DNA from: Acanthosepion lycidas
Taxonomy: Eukaryota > Mollusca > Cephalopoda > Sepiida > Sepiidae
Length of the DNA: 64,000 nt
Assembly: GCA_963932145.1 (NCBI GenBank)
Contig: OZ010603.1
Coordinates: forward strand, 80,585,622-80,649,621
Reading direction: 5' to 3'
Translations under genes and position numbers: made by a program
Notes under the pieces: model-generated
What the model saw: only the letters and a program-made list of their open reading frames with translations
Databases searched by the model: none
What the model was told of the DNA's origin: nothing
Shown: piece after piece, positions 1 to 13,700 of the stretch
Position numbering within the stretch: position 1 is the first letter of the stretch
How the letters are laid out: every line of letters begins with the position of its first letter

Positions 1-240
1 ATATGGAGTGAAGCCAAAGCTCCGAAAACTTCAATGCATTATTTTCAATAATCCTGAAGATATCTGCATTGTTTCTTAACAGGTTTTCGGGTTGGTTGAA
101 ATGTCCATAGGTTGAATATGGAGTGAAGCCAAAGCTCCGAACACTTCAATGCATTATTTTCAATAATCCTGAAGATATCTGCATTGTTTCTTAACAGGTT
201 TTCGGGTTGGTTGAAATGTCCATAGGTTGAATATGGAGTG

Positions 241-3205
241 AAGTCAAAGCTCCGAACTCTTCAATGGATTATTTTCAATAATCCTGAAGATAGCTGCATT
301 GTTTCTTAACAGGTTTCTGGTTGGTTGAAATGTCCATAGGTTGAATATGGAGAGAAGCCAAAGCTCCGAAAACTTCAATGCATTATTTTCAATAATCCTG
401 AAGATATCTGCATTGTTTCTTAACAGGTTTTCGGGTTGGTTGAAATGTCCATAGGTTGAATATGGAGTGAAGCCAAAGCTCCGAACTCTTCAATGCATTA
501 TTTTCAATAATCCTGAAGATAGCTGCATTGTTTCTTAACAGGTTTTCGGGTTGGTTGAAATGTCCATAGGTTGAATATGGAGTGAAGCCAAAGCTCCCAA
601 CTCTTCAATGCATTATTTTCAATAATCCTGAAGATATCTGCATTGTTTCTGAACAGGTTTTCGGGTTGGTTGAAATGTCGTTAGGTTGAATATGGAGTGA
701 AGACAAAGCTCCGAAAACTTCAATGCATTATTTTCAATAATCCTGAAGATATCTGCATTGTTTCTTAACAGGTTTTCGGGTTGGTTGAAATGTCCATAGG
801 TTGAATATGGAGTGAAGCCAAAGTTCCGATCTCTTCAATGCATTATTTTCAATAATCCTTAAGATATCTGCATTGTTTCTTAACAGGTTTTCCGGTTGGT
901 TGAAATATACATAGGTTGAATATGGAGTGAAGCCAAAGCTCCGAACTCTTCAATGCATTATTTTCAAGATTCCTGAAGATATCTGCATTGTTTCTTAACA
1001 GGTTTTCGGGTTGGTTGAAATGTCCATAGGTTGAATATGGAGTGAAGCCAAAGCTCCGAAAACTTCAATGCATTATTTTCAATAATCCTGAAGATATCTG
1101 CATTGTTTCTTAACAGGTTTTCGGGTTGGTTGAAATGTCCATAGGTTGAATATGGAGTGAAGCCAAAGCTCCGAACTCTTCAATGCATTATTTTCAATAA
1201 TCCTGAAGATATCTGCGTTGTTTCTTAACAGGTTTTCGGGTTGGTTGAAATGTCCATATGTTGAATATGGAGTGAAGCCAAAGCTCCGAACTCTTCAATG
1301 GATTATTTTCAATAATCCTGAAGATAGCTGCATTGTTTCTTAACAGGTTTTCGGGTTGGTTGAAATGTCGTTAGGTTGAATATGGAGTGAAGACAAAGCT
1401 CCGAAAACTTCAATGCATTATTTTCAATAATCCTGAAGATATCTGCATTGTTTCTTAACAGGTTTTCGGGTTGGTTGAAATGTCCATAGGTTGAATATGG
1501 AGTGAAGCCAAAGCTCCGAACTCTTCAATGGATTATTTTCAATAATCCTGAAGATAGCTGCATTGTTTCTTAACAGGTTTCTGGTTGGTTGAAATGTCCA
1601 TAGGTTGAATATGGAGAGAAGCCAAAGCTCCGAAAACTTCAATGCATTATTTTCAATAATCCTGAAGATATCTGCATTGTTTCTTAACAGGTTTTCGGGT
1701 TGGTTGAAATGTCCATAGGTTGAATATGGAGTGAAGCCAAAGCTCCGAACTCTTCAATGCATTATTTTCAATAATCCTGAAGATAGCTGCATTGTTTCTT
1801 AACAGGTTTTCGGGTTGGTTGAAATATCCATCGGTTGAATATGGAGTGAAGCCAAAACTCCCAACTCTTCAATGCATTATTTTCAATAATCCTGAAGATA
1901 TCTGCATTGTTTCTTAACAGGTTTTCGGGTTGCTTGAAATGTCGTTAGGTTGAATATGGAGTGAAGCCAAAGCTCCGAAAACTTCAATGCATTATTTTCA
2001 ATAATCCTGAAGACATCTGCATTGTTTCTTAACAGGTTTTCGGGTTGGTTGAAATGTCCATAGGTTGAATATGGAGTGAAGCCAAAGCTCCGAACTCTTC
2101 AATGCATTATTTTCAATAATCCTGAAGATATCTGCATTGTTTCTTAACAGGTTTTCGGGTTGGTTGAAATGTCCATAGGTTGAATATGGAGTGAAGCCAA
2201 AGCTCCGAACTCTTCAATGGATTATTTTCAATAATCCTGAAGATAGCTGCATTGTTTCTTAACAGGTTTTCTGGTTGGTTGAAATGTCCATAGGTTGAAT
2301 ATGGAGTGAAGCCAAAGCTCCGAAAACTTCAATGCATTATTTTCAATAATCCTGATGATATCTGCATTGTTTCTTAACAGGTTTTCGGGTTGGTTGAAAT
2401 GTCCATAGGTTGAATATGGAGTGAAGCCAAAGCTCCGAACTCTTCAATGCATTATTTTCAATAATCCTGAAGATAGCTGCATTGTTTCTTAACAGGTTTT
2501 CGGGTTGGTTGAAATGTCCATAGGTTGAATATGGAGTGAAGCCAAAGCTCCCAACTCTTCAATGCATTATTTTCAATAATCCTGAAGATATCTGCATTGT
2601 TTCTGAACAGGTTTTCGGGTTGGTTGAAATGTCGTTAGGTTGAATATGGAGTGAAGACAAAGCTCCGAAAACTTCAATGCATTATTTTCAATAATCCTGA
2701 AGATATCTGCATTGTTTCTTAACAGGTTTTCGGGTTGGTTGAAATGTCCATAGGTTGAATATGGAGTGAAGCCAAAGTTCCGATCTCTTCAATGCATTAT
2801 TTTCAATAATCCTTAAGTTATCTGCATTGTTTCTTAACAGGTTTTCCGGTTGGTTGAAATATACATAGGTTGAATATGGAGTGAAGCCAAAGCTCCGAAC
2901 TCTTCAATGCATTATTTTCAAGATTCCTGAAGATATCTGCATTGTTTCTTAACAGGTTTTCGGGTTGGTTGAAATGTCCATAGGTTGAATATGGAGTGAA
3001 GCCAAAGCTCCGAAAACTTCAATGCATTATTTTCAATAATCCTGAAGATATCTGCATTGTTTCTTAACAGGTTTTCGGGTTGGTTGAAATGTCCATAGGT
3101 TGAATATGGAGTGAAGCCAAAGCTCCGAACTCTTCAATGCATTATTTTCAATAATCCTGAAGATATCTGCGTTGTTTCTTAACAGGTTTTCGGGTTGGTT
3201 GAAAT
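241..3205 (+). repeat. 1,954-bp (17-monomer) higher-order duplication
   Basis: The ordered variants at 241-1250 recur at about 2195-3205. GTCGTTAGG is at 677 and 2631. AAAGTTCCGATCTC with CCTTAAG is near 822 and 2776. GAAATATACATAGG is near 902 and 2856. The offset is 1,954 bp, one base short of 17 monomers. Only scattered single-base differences separate the copies. Confidence 0.8.
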
Positions 3206-4106
3206 GTCCATAGTTTGAATATGGAGTGAAGCCAAAGCTCCGAACTCTTCAATGGATTATTTTCAATAATCCTGAAGATAGCTGCATTGTTTCTTAACAG
3301 GTTTTCTGGTTGGTTGAAATGTCCATAGGTTGAATATGGAGTGAAGCCAAAGCTCCGAACTCTTCAATGCATTATTTTCAATAATCCTGAAGATAGCTGC
3401 ATTGTTTCTTAACAGGTTTTCGGGTTGGTTGAAATGTCCATAGGTTGAATATGGAGTGAAGCCAAAGCTCCGAACTCTTCAATGCATTATTTTCAATAAT
3501 CCTGAAGATATCTGCATTGTTTCTTAACAGGTTTTCGGGTTGGTTGAAATGTCCATAGGTTGAATATGGAGTGAAGCCAAAGCTCCGAACTCTTCAATGG
3601 ATTATTTTCAATAATCCTGAAGATAGCTGCATTGTTTCTTAACAGGTTTTCTGGTTGGTTGAAATGTCCATAGGTTGAATATGGAGTGAAGCCAAAGCTC
3701 CGAACTCTTCAATGCATTATTTTCAATATTCCTGAAGATATCTGCATTGTTTCTTAACAGGTTTTCGGGTTGGTTGAAATGTCCATAGGTTGAATATGGA
3801 GTGAAGCCAAAGCTCCGAACTCTTCAATGGATTATTTTCAATAATCCTGAAGATAGCTGCATTGTTTCTTAACAGGTTTTCTGGTTGGTTGAAATGTCCA
3901 TAGTTTGAATATGGAGTGAAGCCAAAGCTCCGAACTCTTCAATGGATTATTTTCAATATTCCTGAAGATATCTGCATTGTTTCTTAACAGGTTTTCTGGT
4001 TGGTTGAAATGTCCATAGGTTGAATATGGAGTGAAGCCAAAGCTCCGAACTCTTCAATCCATTATTTTCAATAATCCTGAAGATAGTTGCATTGTTCCTT
4101 AACAGG

Positions 4107-7100
4107 TTTTCGGGTTGGTTGAAATGTCCATAGGTTGAATATAGAGTGAAGCCAAAGCTCCGAACTCTTCAATGCATTATTTTCAATATTCCTGAAGATA
4201 TCTGCATTGTTTCTTAACAGGTTTGCGGGTTGGTTTAAAAGTCCATAGGTTGAATATGGAGTGAATCCAAAGCTCCGAAATCTTCAAGGCATTATTTTAA
4301 ATATTCCTGAAGATATCTGCATTGTTTCTTAACAGGTTTTCCGTTTGGTTGAAATGTCCATAGGTTAAATATGGAGTGAAGCCAAAGCTCCGAACACTTC
4401 AATGCATTATTTTCAATAATCCTGAAGATAGCTGCATTGTTTCTTAACAGGTTTTCGGGTTGGTTGAAATGTCCATAGGTTGAATATGGAGTGAAGCCAA
4501 AGCTCCGAACTCTTCAATGCATTATTTTCAATATTCCTGAAGATAGCTGCATTGTTTCTTAACAGGTTTTCGGGTTGGTTGAAATATCCATAGGTTGAAT
4601 ATGGAGTGAAGCCAAAGCTCCCAACTCTTCAATGGATTATTTTCAATAATCCTGAAGATAGCTGCATTGTTTCTTAACAGGTTTTCTGGTTGGTTGAAAT
4701 GTCCATAGGTTGAATATGGAGAGAAGCCAAAGCTCCGAAAACTTCAATGCATTATTTTCAATAATCCTGAAGATATCTGCATTGTTTCTTAACAGGTTTT
4801 CGGGTTGGTTGAAATGTCCATAGGTTGAATATGGAGTGAAGCCAAAGCTCCGAACTCTTCAATGCATTATTTTCAATAATCCTGAAGATAGCTGCATTGT
4901 TTCTTAACAGGTTTTCGGGTTGGTTGAAATGTCCATAGGTTGAATATGGAGTGAAGCCAAAGCTCCGAACTCTTCAATGCATTATTTTCAATATTCCTGA
5001 AGATAGCTGCATTGTTTCTTAACAGGTTTCGGGTTGGGTGAAATGTGCATAGGTTGAATATAGAATGAAGCCAGAGCTCCGAAAACTTCAATGCATTATT
5101 TTCAATATTCCTGAAGATAGCTGCATTGTTTCTTAACAGGTTTTCCGGTTGGTTGAAATGTCCATAGGTTGAATATGGAGTGAAGCCAAAGCTCCGAACT
5201 CTTCAATGCATTATTTTCAATATTCCTGAAGATATCTGCATTGTTTCTTAACAGGTTTTCGGGTTGGTTGAAATGTCCATAGGTTGAATATGGAGTGAAG
5301 CCAAAGCTCCGAACTCTTCAATGGATTATTTTCAATAATCCTGAAGATAGCTGCATTGTTTCTTAACAGGTTTTCTGGTTGGTTGAAATGTCCATAGGTT
5401 GAATATGGAGAGAAGCCAAAGCTCCGAAAACTTCAATGCATTATTTTCAATAATCCTGAAGATATCTGCATTGTTTCTTAACAGGTTTTCGGGTTGGTTG
5501 AAATGTCCATAGGTTGAATATGGAGTGAAGCCAAAGCTCCGAACTCTTCAATGCATTATTTTCAATAATCCTGAAGATAGCTGCATTGTTTCTTAACAGG
5601 TTTTCGGGTTGGTTGAAATGTCCATAGGTTGAATATGGAGTGAAGTCAAAGCTCCGAACTCTTCAATGCATTATTTTCAATATTCCTGAAGATAGCTGCA
5701 TTGTCTCTTAACAGGTTTTCGGGTTGGATGAAATATCCATAGGTTGAATATGGAGTTAAGCCAAAGCTCCCAAATCTTCAATGCATTATTTTCAATAATC
5801 CTGAAGATATCTGCATTGTTTCTTAACAGGTTTTCTGGTTGGTTGAAATGTCGTTAGGTTGAATATGGAGTGAAGCCAAAGCTCCGAAAACTTCAATGCA
5901 TTATTTTCAATAATCCTGAAGATATCTGCATTGTTTCTTAACAGGTTTTCGTGTTGGTTGAAATGTCCAGAGGTTGAATATTGAGTGAAGACAAAGCTCC
6001 GAAAACTTCAATGCATTATTTTCAATAATCCTGAAGATATCTGCATTGTTTCTTAACAGGTTTTCGGGTTGGTTGAAATGTCCATAGGTTGAATATGGAG
6101 TGAAGCCAAAGCTCCGAACTCTTCAATGCATTATTTTCAATATTCCTGAAGATAGCTGCATTGTTTCTTAACAGGTTTCGGGTTGGGTGAAATGTCCATA
6201 GGTTGAATATGGAGTGAAGCCAAAGCTCCGAAATCTTCAAGGCATTATTTTAAATATTCCTGAAGATATCTGCATTGTTTCTTAACAGGTTTTCGGTTTG
6301 GTTGAAATGTCCATAGGTTGAATATGGAGTGAAGCCAAAGCTCCGAACACTTCAATGCATTATTTTCAATAATCCTGAAGATAGCTGCATTGTTCCTTAA
6401 CAGGTTTTCGGGTTGGTTGAAATGTCCATAGGTTGAATATGGAGTGAAGCCAAAGCTCCGAACTCTTCAATGCATTATTTTCAATATTCCTGAAGATAGC
6501 TGCATTGTTTCTTAACAGGTTTTCGGGTTGGTTGAAATATCCATAGGTTGAATATGGAGTGAAGCCAAAGCTCCCAACTCTTCAATGGATTATTTTCAAT
6601 AATCCTGAAGATAGCTGCATTGTTTCTTAACAGGTTTTCTGGTTGGTTGAAATGTCCATAGGTTGAATATGGAGAGAAGCCAAAGCTCCGAAAACTTCAA
6701 TGCATTATTTTCAATAATCCTGAAGATATCTGCATTGTTTCTTAACAGGTTTTCGGGTTGGTTGAAATGTCCATAGGTTGAATATGGAGTGAAGCCAAAG
6801 CTCCGAACTCTTCAATGCATTATTTTCAATATTCCTGAAGATAGCTGCATTGTTTCTTAACAGGTTTTCGGGTTGGTTGAAATGTCCATAGGTTGAATAT
6901 GGAGTGAAGCCAAAGCTCCGAACTCTTCAATGCATTATTTTCAATATTCCTGAAGATAGCTGCATTGTTTCTTAACAGGTTTCGGGTTGGGTGAAATGTG
7001 CATAGGTTGAATATAGAATGAAGCCAGAGCTCCGAAAACTTCAATGCATTATTTTCAATATTCCTGAAGATAGCTGCATTGTTTCTTAACAGGTTTTCGG

Positions 7101-10100
7101 GTTGGTTGAAATGTCCATAGGTTGAATATGGAGTGAAGCCAAAGCTCCGAACTCTTCAATGCATTATTTTCAATATTCCTGAAGATATCTGCATTGTTTC
7201 TTAACAGGTTTTCGGGTTGGTTGAAATGTCCATAGGTTGAATATGGAGTGAAGCCAAAGCTCCGAACTCTTCAATGGATTATTTTCAATAATCCTGAAGA
7301 TAGCTGCATTGTTTCTTAACAGGTTTTCTGGTTGGTTGAAATGTCCATAGGTTGAATATGGAGAGAAGCCAAAGCTCCGAAAACTTCAATGCATTATTTT
7401 CAATAATCCTGAAGATATCTGCATTGTTTCTTAACAGGTTTTCGGGTTGGTTGAAATGTCCATAGGTTGAATATGGAGTGAAGCCAAAGCTCCGAACTCT
7501 TCAATGCATTATTTTCAATATTCCTGAAGATAGCTGCATTGTTTCTTAACAGGTTTTCGGGTTGGTTGAAATGTCCATAGGTTGAATATGGAGTGAAGCC
7601 AAAGCTCCGAACTCTTCAATGCATTATTTTCAATATTCCTGAAGATAGCTGCATTGTTTCTTAACAGGTTTCGGGTTGGGTGAAATGTGCATAGGTTGAA
7701 TATAGAATGAAGCCAGAGCTCCGAAAACTTCAATGCATTATTTTCAATATTCCTGAAGATAGCTGCATGGTTTCTTAACAGGTTTTCGGGTTGGTTGAAA
7801 TGTCCATAGGTTGAATATGGAGTGAAGCCAAAGCTCCGAACTCTTCAATGCATTATTTTCAATATTCCTGAAGATATCTGCATTGTTTCTTAACAGGTTT
7901 TCGGGTTGGTTGAAATGTCCATAGGTTGAATATGGAGTGAAGCCAAAGCTCCGAACTCTTCAATGGATTATTTTCAATAATCCTGAAGATAGCTGCATTG
8001 TTTCTTAACAGGTTTTCTGGTTGGTTGAAATGTCCATAGGTTGAATATGGAGAGAAGCCAAAGCTCCGAAAACTTCAATGCATTATTTTCAATAATCCTG
8101 AAGATATCTGCATTGTTTCTTAACAGGTTTTCGGGTTGGTTGAAATGTCCATAGGTTGAATATGGAGTGAAGCCAAAGCTCCGAACTCTTCAATGCATTA
8201 TTTTCAATATTCCTGAAGATAGCTGCATTGTTTCTTAACAGGTTTCGGGTTGGGTGAAATGTGCATAGGTTGAATATAGAATGAAGCCAGAGCTCCGAAA
8301 ACTTCAATGCATTATTTTCAATATTCCTGAAGATAGCTGCATGGTTTCTTAACAGGTTTTCGGGTTGGTTGAAATGTCCATAGGTTGAATATGGAGTGAA
8401 GCCAAAGCTCCGAACTCTTCAATGCATTATTTTCAATATTCCTGAAGATATCTGCATTGTTTCTTAACAGGTTTTCGGGTTGGTTGAAATGTCCATAGGT
8501 TGAATATGGAGTGAAGCCAAAGCTCCGAACTCTTCAATGGATTATTTTCAATAATCCTGAAGATAGCTGCATTGTTTCTTAACAGGTTTTCTGGTTGGTT
8601 GAAATGTCCATAGGTTGAATATGGAGAGAAGCCAAAGCTCCGAAAACTTCAATGCATTATTTTCAATAATCCTGAAGATATCTGCATTGTTTCTTAACAG
8701 GTTTTCGGGTTGGTTGAAATGTCCATAGGTTGAATATGGAGTGAAGCCAAAGCTCCGAACTCTTCAATGCATTATTTTCAATAATCCTGAAGATAGCTGC
8801 ATTGTTTCTTAACAGGTTTTCGGGTTGGTTGAAATGTCCATAGGTTGAATATGGAGTGAAGCCAAAGCTCCGAACTCTTCAATGCATTATTTTCAATATT
8901 CCTGAAGATAGCTGCATTGTTTTTTAACAGGTTTTCGGGTTGGATGAAATATCCATAGGTTGAATATGGAGTTAAGCCAAAGCTCCCAAATCTTCAATGC
9001 ATTATTTTCAATAATCCTGAAGATATCTGCATTGTTTCTTAACAGGTTTTCGGGTTGGTTGAAATATCCATAGGTTGAATATGGAGTGAAGCCAAAGCTC
9101 CGAAAACTTCAATGCATTATTTTCAATAATCCTGAAGATATCTGCATTGTTTCTTAACAGGTTTTCGTGTTGGTTGAAATGTCCAGAGGTTGAATATTGA
9201 GTGAAGACAAAGCTCCGAAAACTGCAATGCATTATTTTCAATAATCCTGAAGATATCTGCATTGTTTCTTAACAGGTTTTCGGGTAGGTTGAAATGTCCA
9301 TAGGTTGAATATGGAGTGAAGCCAAAGCTCCGAACTCTTCAATGCATTATTTTCAATATTCCTGAAGATAGCTGCATTGTTTCTTAACAGGTTTCGGGTT
9401 GGGTGAAATGTGCATAGGTTGAATATAGAATGAAGCCAAAGCTCCGATCTCTTCAATGCATTATTTTCAATAATCCTGAAGATATCTGCATTGTTTCTTA
9501 ACAGGTTTTCGGGTTGGTTGAAATATCCATAGGTTGAATATGGAGTGAAGCCAAAGCTCCGAACTCTTCAATGCATTATTTTGAATATTCCTGTATATAT
9601 CTGCATTTTTTCTTAACAGGTTTCTGGTTGGTTGAAATGTCCATAGGTTGAATATGGAGTGAAGCCAGAGCTCCGCAAACTTCAATGCATTATTTTCAAT
9701 ATTCCTGAAGATAGCTGCATTGTTTCTTAACAGGTTTTCGGGTTGGTTGAAATGTCCATAGGTTGAATATGGAGTGAAGCCAAAGCTCCGAACTCTTCAA
9801 TGGATTATTTTCAATAATCCTGAAGATAGCTGCATTGTTTCTTAACAGGTTTTCTGGTTGGTTGAAATGTCCATAGGTTGAATATGGAGAGAAGCCAAAG
9901 CTCCGAAAACTTCAATGCATTATTTTCAATAATCCTGAAGATATCTGCATTGTTTCTTAACAGGTTTTCGGGTTGGTTGAAATGTCCATAGGTTGAATAT
10001 GGAGTGAAGCCAAAGCTCCGAACTCTTCAATGCATTATTTTCAATAATCCTGAAGATAGCTGCATTGTTTCTTAACAGGTTTTCGGGTTGGTTGAAATGT

Positions 10101-10769
10101 CCATAGGTTGAATATGGAGTGAAGCCAAAACTCCAAACACTTCAATGCATTATTTTCAATATTCCTGAAGATAGCTGCATTGTCTCTTAACAGGTTTTCG
10201 GGTTGGATGAAATATCCATAGGTTGAATATGGAGTTAAGCCAAAGCTCCCAACTCTTCAATGCATTATTTTCAATAATCCTGAAGATATCTGCATTGTTT
10301 CTTAACAGGTTTTCTGGTTTGTTGAAATGTCGTTAGGTTGAATATGGAGTGAAGCCAAAGCTCCGAAAACTTCAATGCATTATTTTCAATAATCCTGAAG
10401 ATATCTGCATTGTTTCTTAACAGGTTTTCGTGTTGGTTGAAATGTCCAGAGGTTGAATATTGAGTGAAGACAAAGCTCCGAAAACTTCAATGCATTATTT
10501 TCAATAATCCTGAAGATATCTGCATTGTTTCTTAACAGGTTTTCGGGTTGGTTGAAATGTCCATAGGTTGAATATGGAGTGAAGCCAAAGCTCCGATCTC
10601 CTCAATGCATTATTTTCAATAATCCTGAAGATATCTGCATTGTTTCTTAACAGGTTTTCGGGTTGGTTGAAATATCCATAGGTTGAATATGGAGTGAAGC
10701 CAAAGCTCCGAACTCTTCAATGCATTATTTTGAATATTCCTGAATATATCTGCATTTTTTCTTAACAGG
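4107..10769 (+). repeat. Higher-order repeat copy 1 (6.66 kb)
   Basis: This is the first copy of a tandem block whose start-to-start distance is 6,663 bp, about 58 monomers. The rare GTTTGCGGGTTGGTTTAAAAG variant lies at 4221 here and at 10884 in the next copy. The block contains an internal sub-block of five to six monomers repeated three times, with equivalent points at 6826, 7515 and 8089, spaced 689 and 574 bp. In the second copy this sub-block is single. Confidence 0.8.
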
Positions 10770-13700
10770 TTTTCGGGTTGGTTGAAATGTCCATAGGTTG
10801 AATATAGAGTGAAGCCAAAGCTCCGAACTCTTCAATGCATTATTTTCAATATTCCTGAAGATATCTGCATTGTTTCTTAACAGGTTTGCGGGTTGGTTTA
10901 AAAGTCCATAGGTTGAATATGGAGTGAATCCAAAGCTCCTAAATCTTCAAGGCATTATTTTAAATATTCCTGAAGATATCTGCATTGTTTCTTAACAGGT
11001 TTTCGGTTTGGTTGAAATGTCCATAGGTTAAATATGGAGTGAAGCCAAAGCTCCGAACACTTCAATGCATTATTTTCAATAATCCTGAAGATAGCTGCAT
11101 TGTTTCTTAACAGGTTTTCGGGTTGGTTGAAATGTCCATAGGTTGAATATGGAGTGAAGCCAAAGCTCCGAACTCTTCAATGCATTATTTTCAATATTCC
11201 TGAAGATAGCTGCATTGTTTCTTAACAGGTTTTCGGGTTGGTTGAAATATCCATAGGTTGAATATGGAGTGAAGCCAAAGCTCCCAACTCTTCAATGGAT
11301 TATTTTCAATAATCCTGAAGATAGCTGCATTGTTTCTTAACAGGTTTTCTGGTTGGTTGAAATGTCCATAGGTTGAATATGGAGAGAAGCCAAAGCTCCG
11401 AAAACTTCAATGCATTATTTTCAATAATCCTGAAGATATCTGCATTGTTTCTTAACAGGTTTTCGGGTTGGTTGAAATGTCCATAGGTTGAATATGGAGT
11501 GAAGCCAAAGCTCCGAACTCTTCAATGCATTATTTTCAATAATCCTGAAGATAGCTGCATTGTTTCTTAACAGGTTTTCGGGTTGGTTGAAATGTCCATA
11601 GGTTGAATATGGAGTGAAGCCAAAGCTCCGAACTCTTCAATGCATTATTTTCAATATTCCTGAAGATAGCTGCATTGTTTCTTAACAGGTTTCGGGTTGG
11701 GTGAAATGTGCATAGGTTGAATATAGAATGAAGCCAGAGCTCCGAAAACTTCAATGCATTATTTTCAATATTCCTGAAGATAGCTGCATTGTTTCTTAAC
11801 AGGTTTTCCGGTTGGTTGAAATGTCCATAGGTTGAATATGGAGTGAAGCCAAAGCTCCGAACTCTTCAATGCATTATTTTCAATATTCCTGAAGATATCT
11901 GCATTGTTTCTTAACAGGTTTTCGGGTTGGTTGAAATGTCCATAGGTTGAATATGGAGTGAAGCCAAAGCTCCGAACTCTTCAATGGATTATTTTCAATA
12001 ATCCTGAAGATAGCTGCATTGTTTCTTAACAGGTTTTCTGGTTGGTTGAAATGTCCATAGGTTGAATATGGAGAGAAGCCAAAGCTCCGAAAACTTCAAT
12101 GCATTATTTTCAATAATCCTGAAGATATCTGCATTGTTTCTTAACAGGTTTTCGGGTTGGTTGAAATGTCCATAGGTTGAATATGGAGTGAAGCCAAAGC
12201 TCCGAACTCTTCAATGCATTATTTTCAATAATCCTGAAGATAGCTGCATTGTTTCTTAACAGGTTTTCGGGTTGGTTGAAATGTCCATAGGTTGAATATG
12301 GAGTGAAGCCAAAGCTCCGAACTCTTCAATGCATTATTTTCAATATTCCTGAAGATAGCTGCATTGTCTCTTAACAGGTTTTCGGGTTGGATGAAATATC
12401 CATAGGTTGAATATGGAGTTAAGCCAAAGCTCCCAAATCTTCAATGCATTATTTTCAATAATCCTGAAGATATCTGCATTGTTTCTTAACAGGTTTTCTG
12501 GTTGGTTGAAATGTCGTTAGGTTGAATATGGAGTGAAGCCAAAGCTCCGAAAACTTCAATGCATTATTTTCAATAATCCTGAAGATATTTGCATTGTTTC
12601 TTAACAGGTTTTCGTGTTGGTTGAAATGTCCAGAGGTTGAATATTGAGTGAAGACAAAGCTCCGAAAACTTCAATGCATTATTTTCAATAATCCTGAAGA
12701 TATCTGCATTGTTTCTTAACAGGTTTTCGGGTTGGTTGAAATGTCCATAGGTTGAATATGGAGTGAAGCCAAAGCTCCGAACTCTTCAATGCATTATTTT
12801 CAATATTCCTGAAGATAGCTGCATTGTTTCTTAACAGGTTTCGGGTTGGGTGAAATGTCCATAGGTTGAATATGGAGTGAATCCAAAGCTCCGAAATCTT
12901 CAAGGCATTATTTTAAATATTCCTGAAGATATCTGCATTGTTTCTTAACAGGTTTTCGGTTTGGTTGAAATGTCCATAGGTTGAATATGGAGTGTAGCCA
13001 AAGCTCCGAACACTTCAATGCATTATTTTCAATAATCCTGAAGATAGCTGCATTGTTTCTTAACAGGTTTTCGGGTTGGTTGAAATGTCCATAGGTTGAA
13101 TATGGAGTGAAGCCAAAGCTCCGAACTCTTCAATGCATTATTTTCAATATTCCTGAAGATAGCTGCATTGTTTCTTAACAGGTTTTCGGGTTGGTTGAAA
13201 TATCCATAGGTTGAATATGGAGTGAAGCCAAAGCTCCCAACTCTTCAATGGATTATTTTCAATAATCCTGAAGATAGCTGCATTGTTTCTTAACAGGTTT
13301 TCTGGTTGGTTGAAATGTCCATAGGTTGAATATGGAGAGAAGCCAAAGCTCCGAAAACTTCAATGCATTATTTTCAATAATCCTGAAGATATCTGCATTG
13401 TTTCTTAACAGGTTTTCGGGTTGGTTGAAATGTCCATAGGTTGAATATGGAGTGAAGCCAAAGCTCCGAACTCTTCAATGCATTATTTTCAATAATCCTG
13501 AAGATAGCTGCATTGTTTCTTAACAGGTTTTCGGGTTGGTTGAAATGTCCATAGGTTGAATATGGAGTGAAGCCAAAGCTCCGAAATCTTCAATGCATTA
13601 TTTTCAATATTCCTGAAGATAGCTGCATTGTTTCTTAACAGGTTTCGGGTTGGGTGAAATGTGCATAGGTTGAATATAGAATGAAGCCAGAGCTCCGAAA

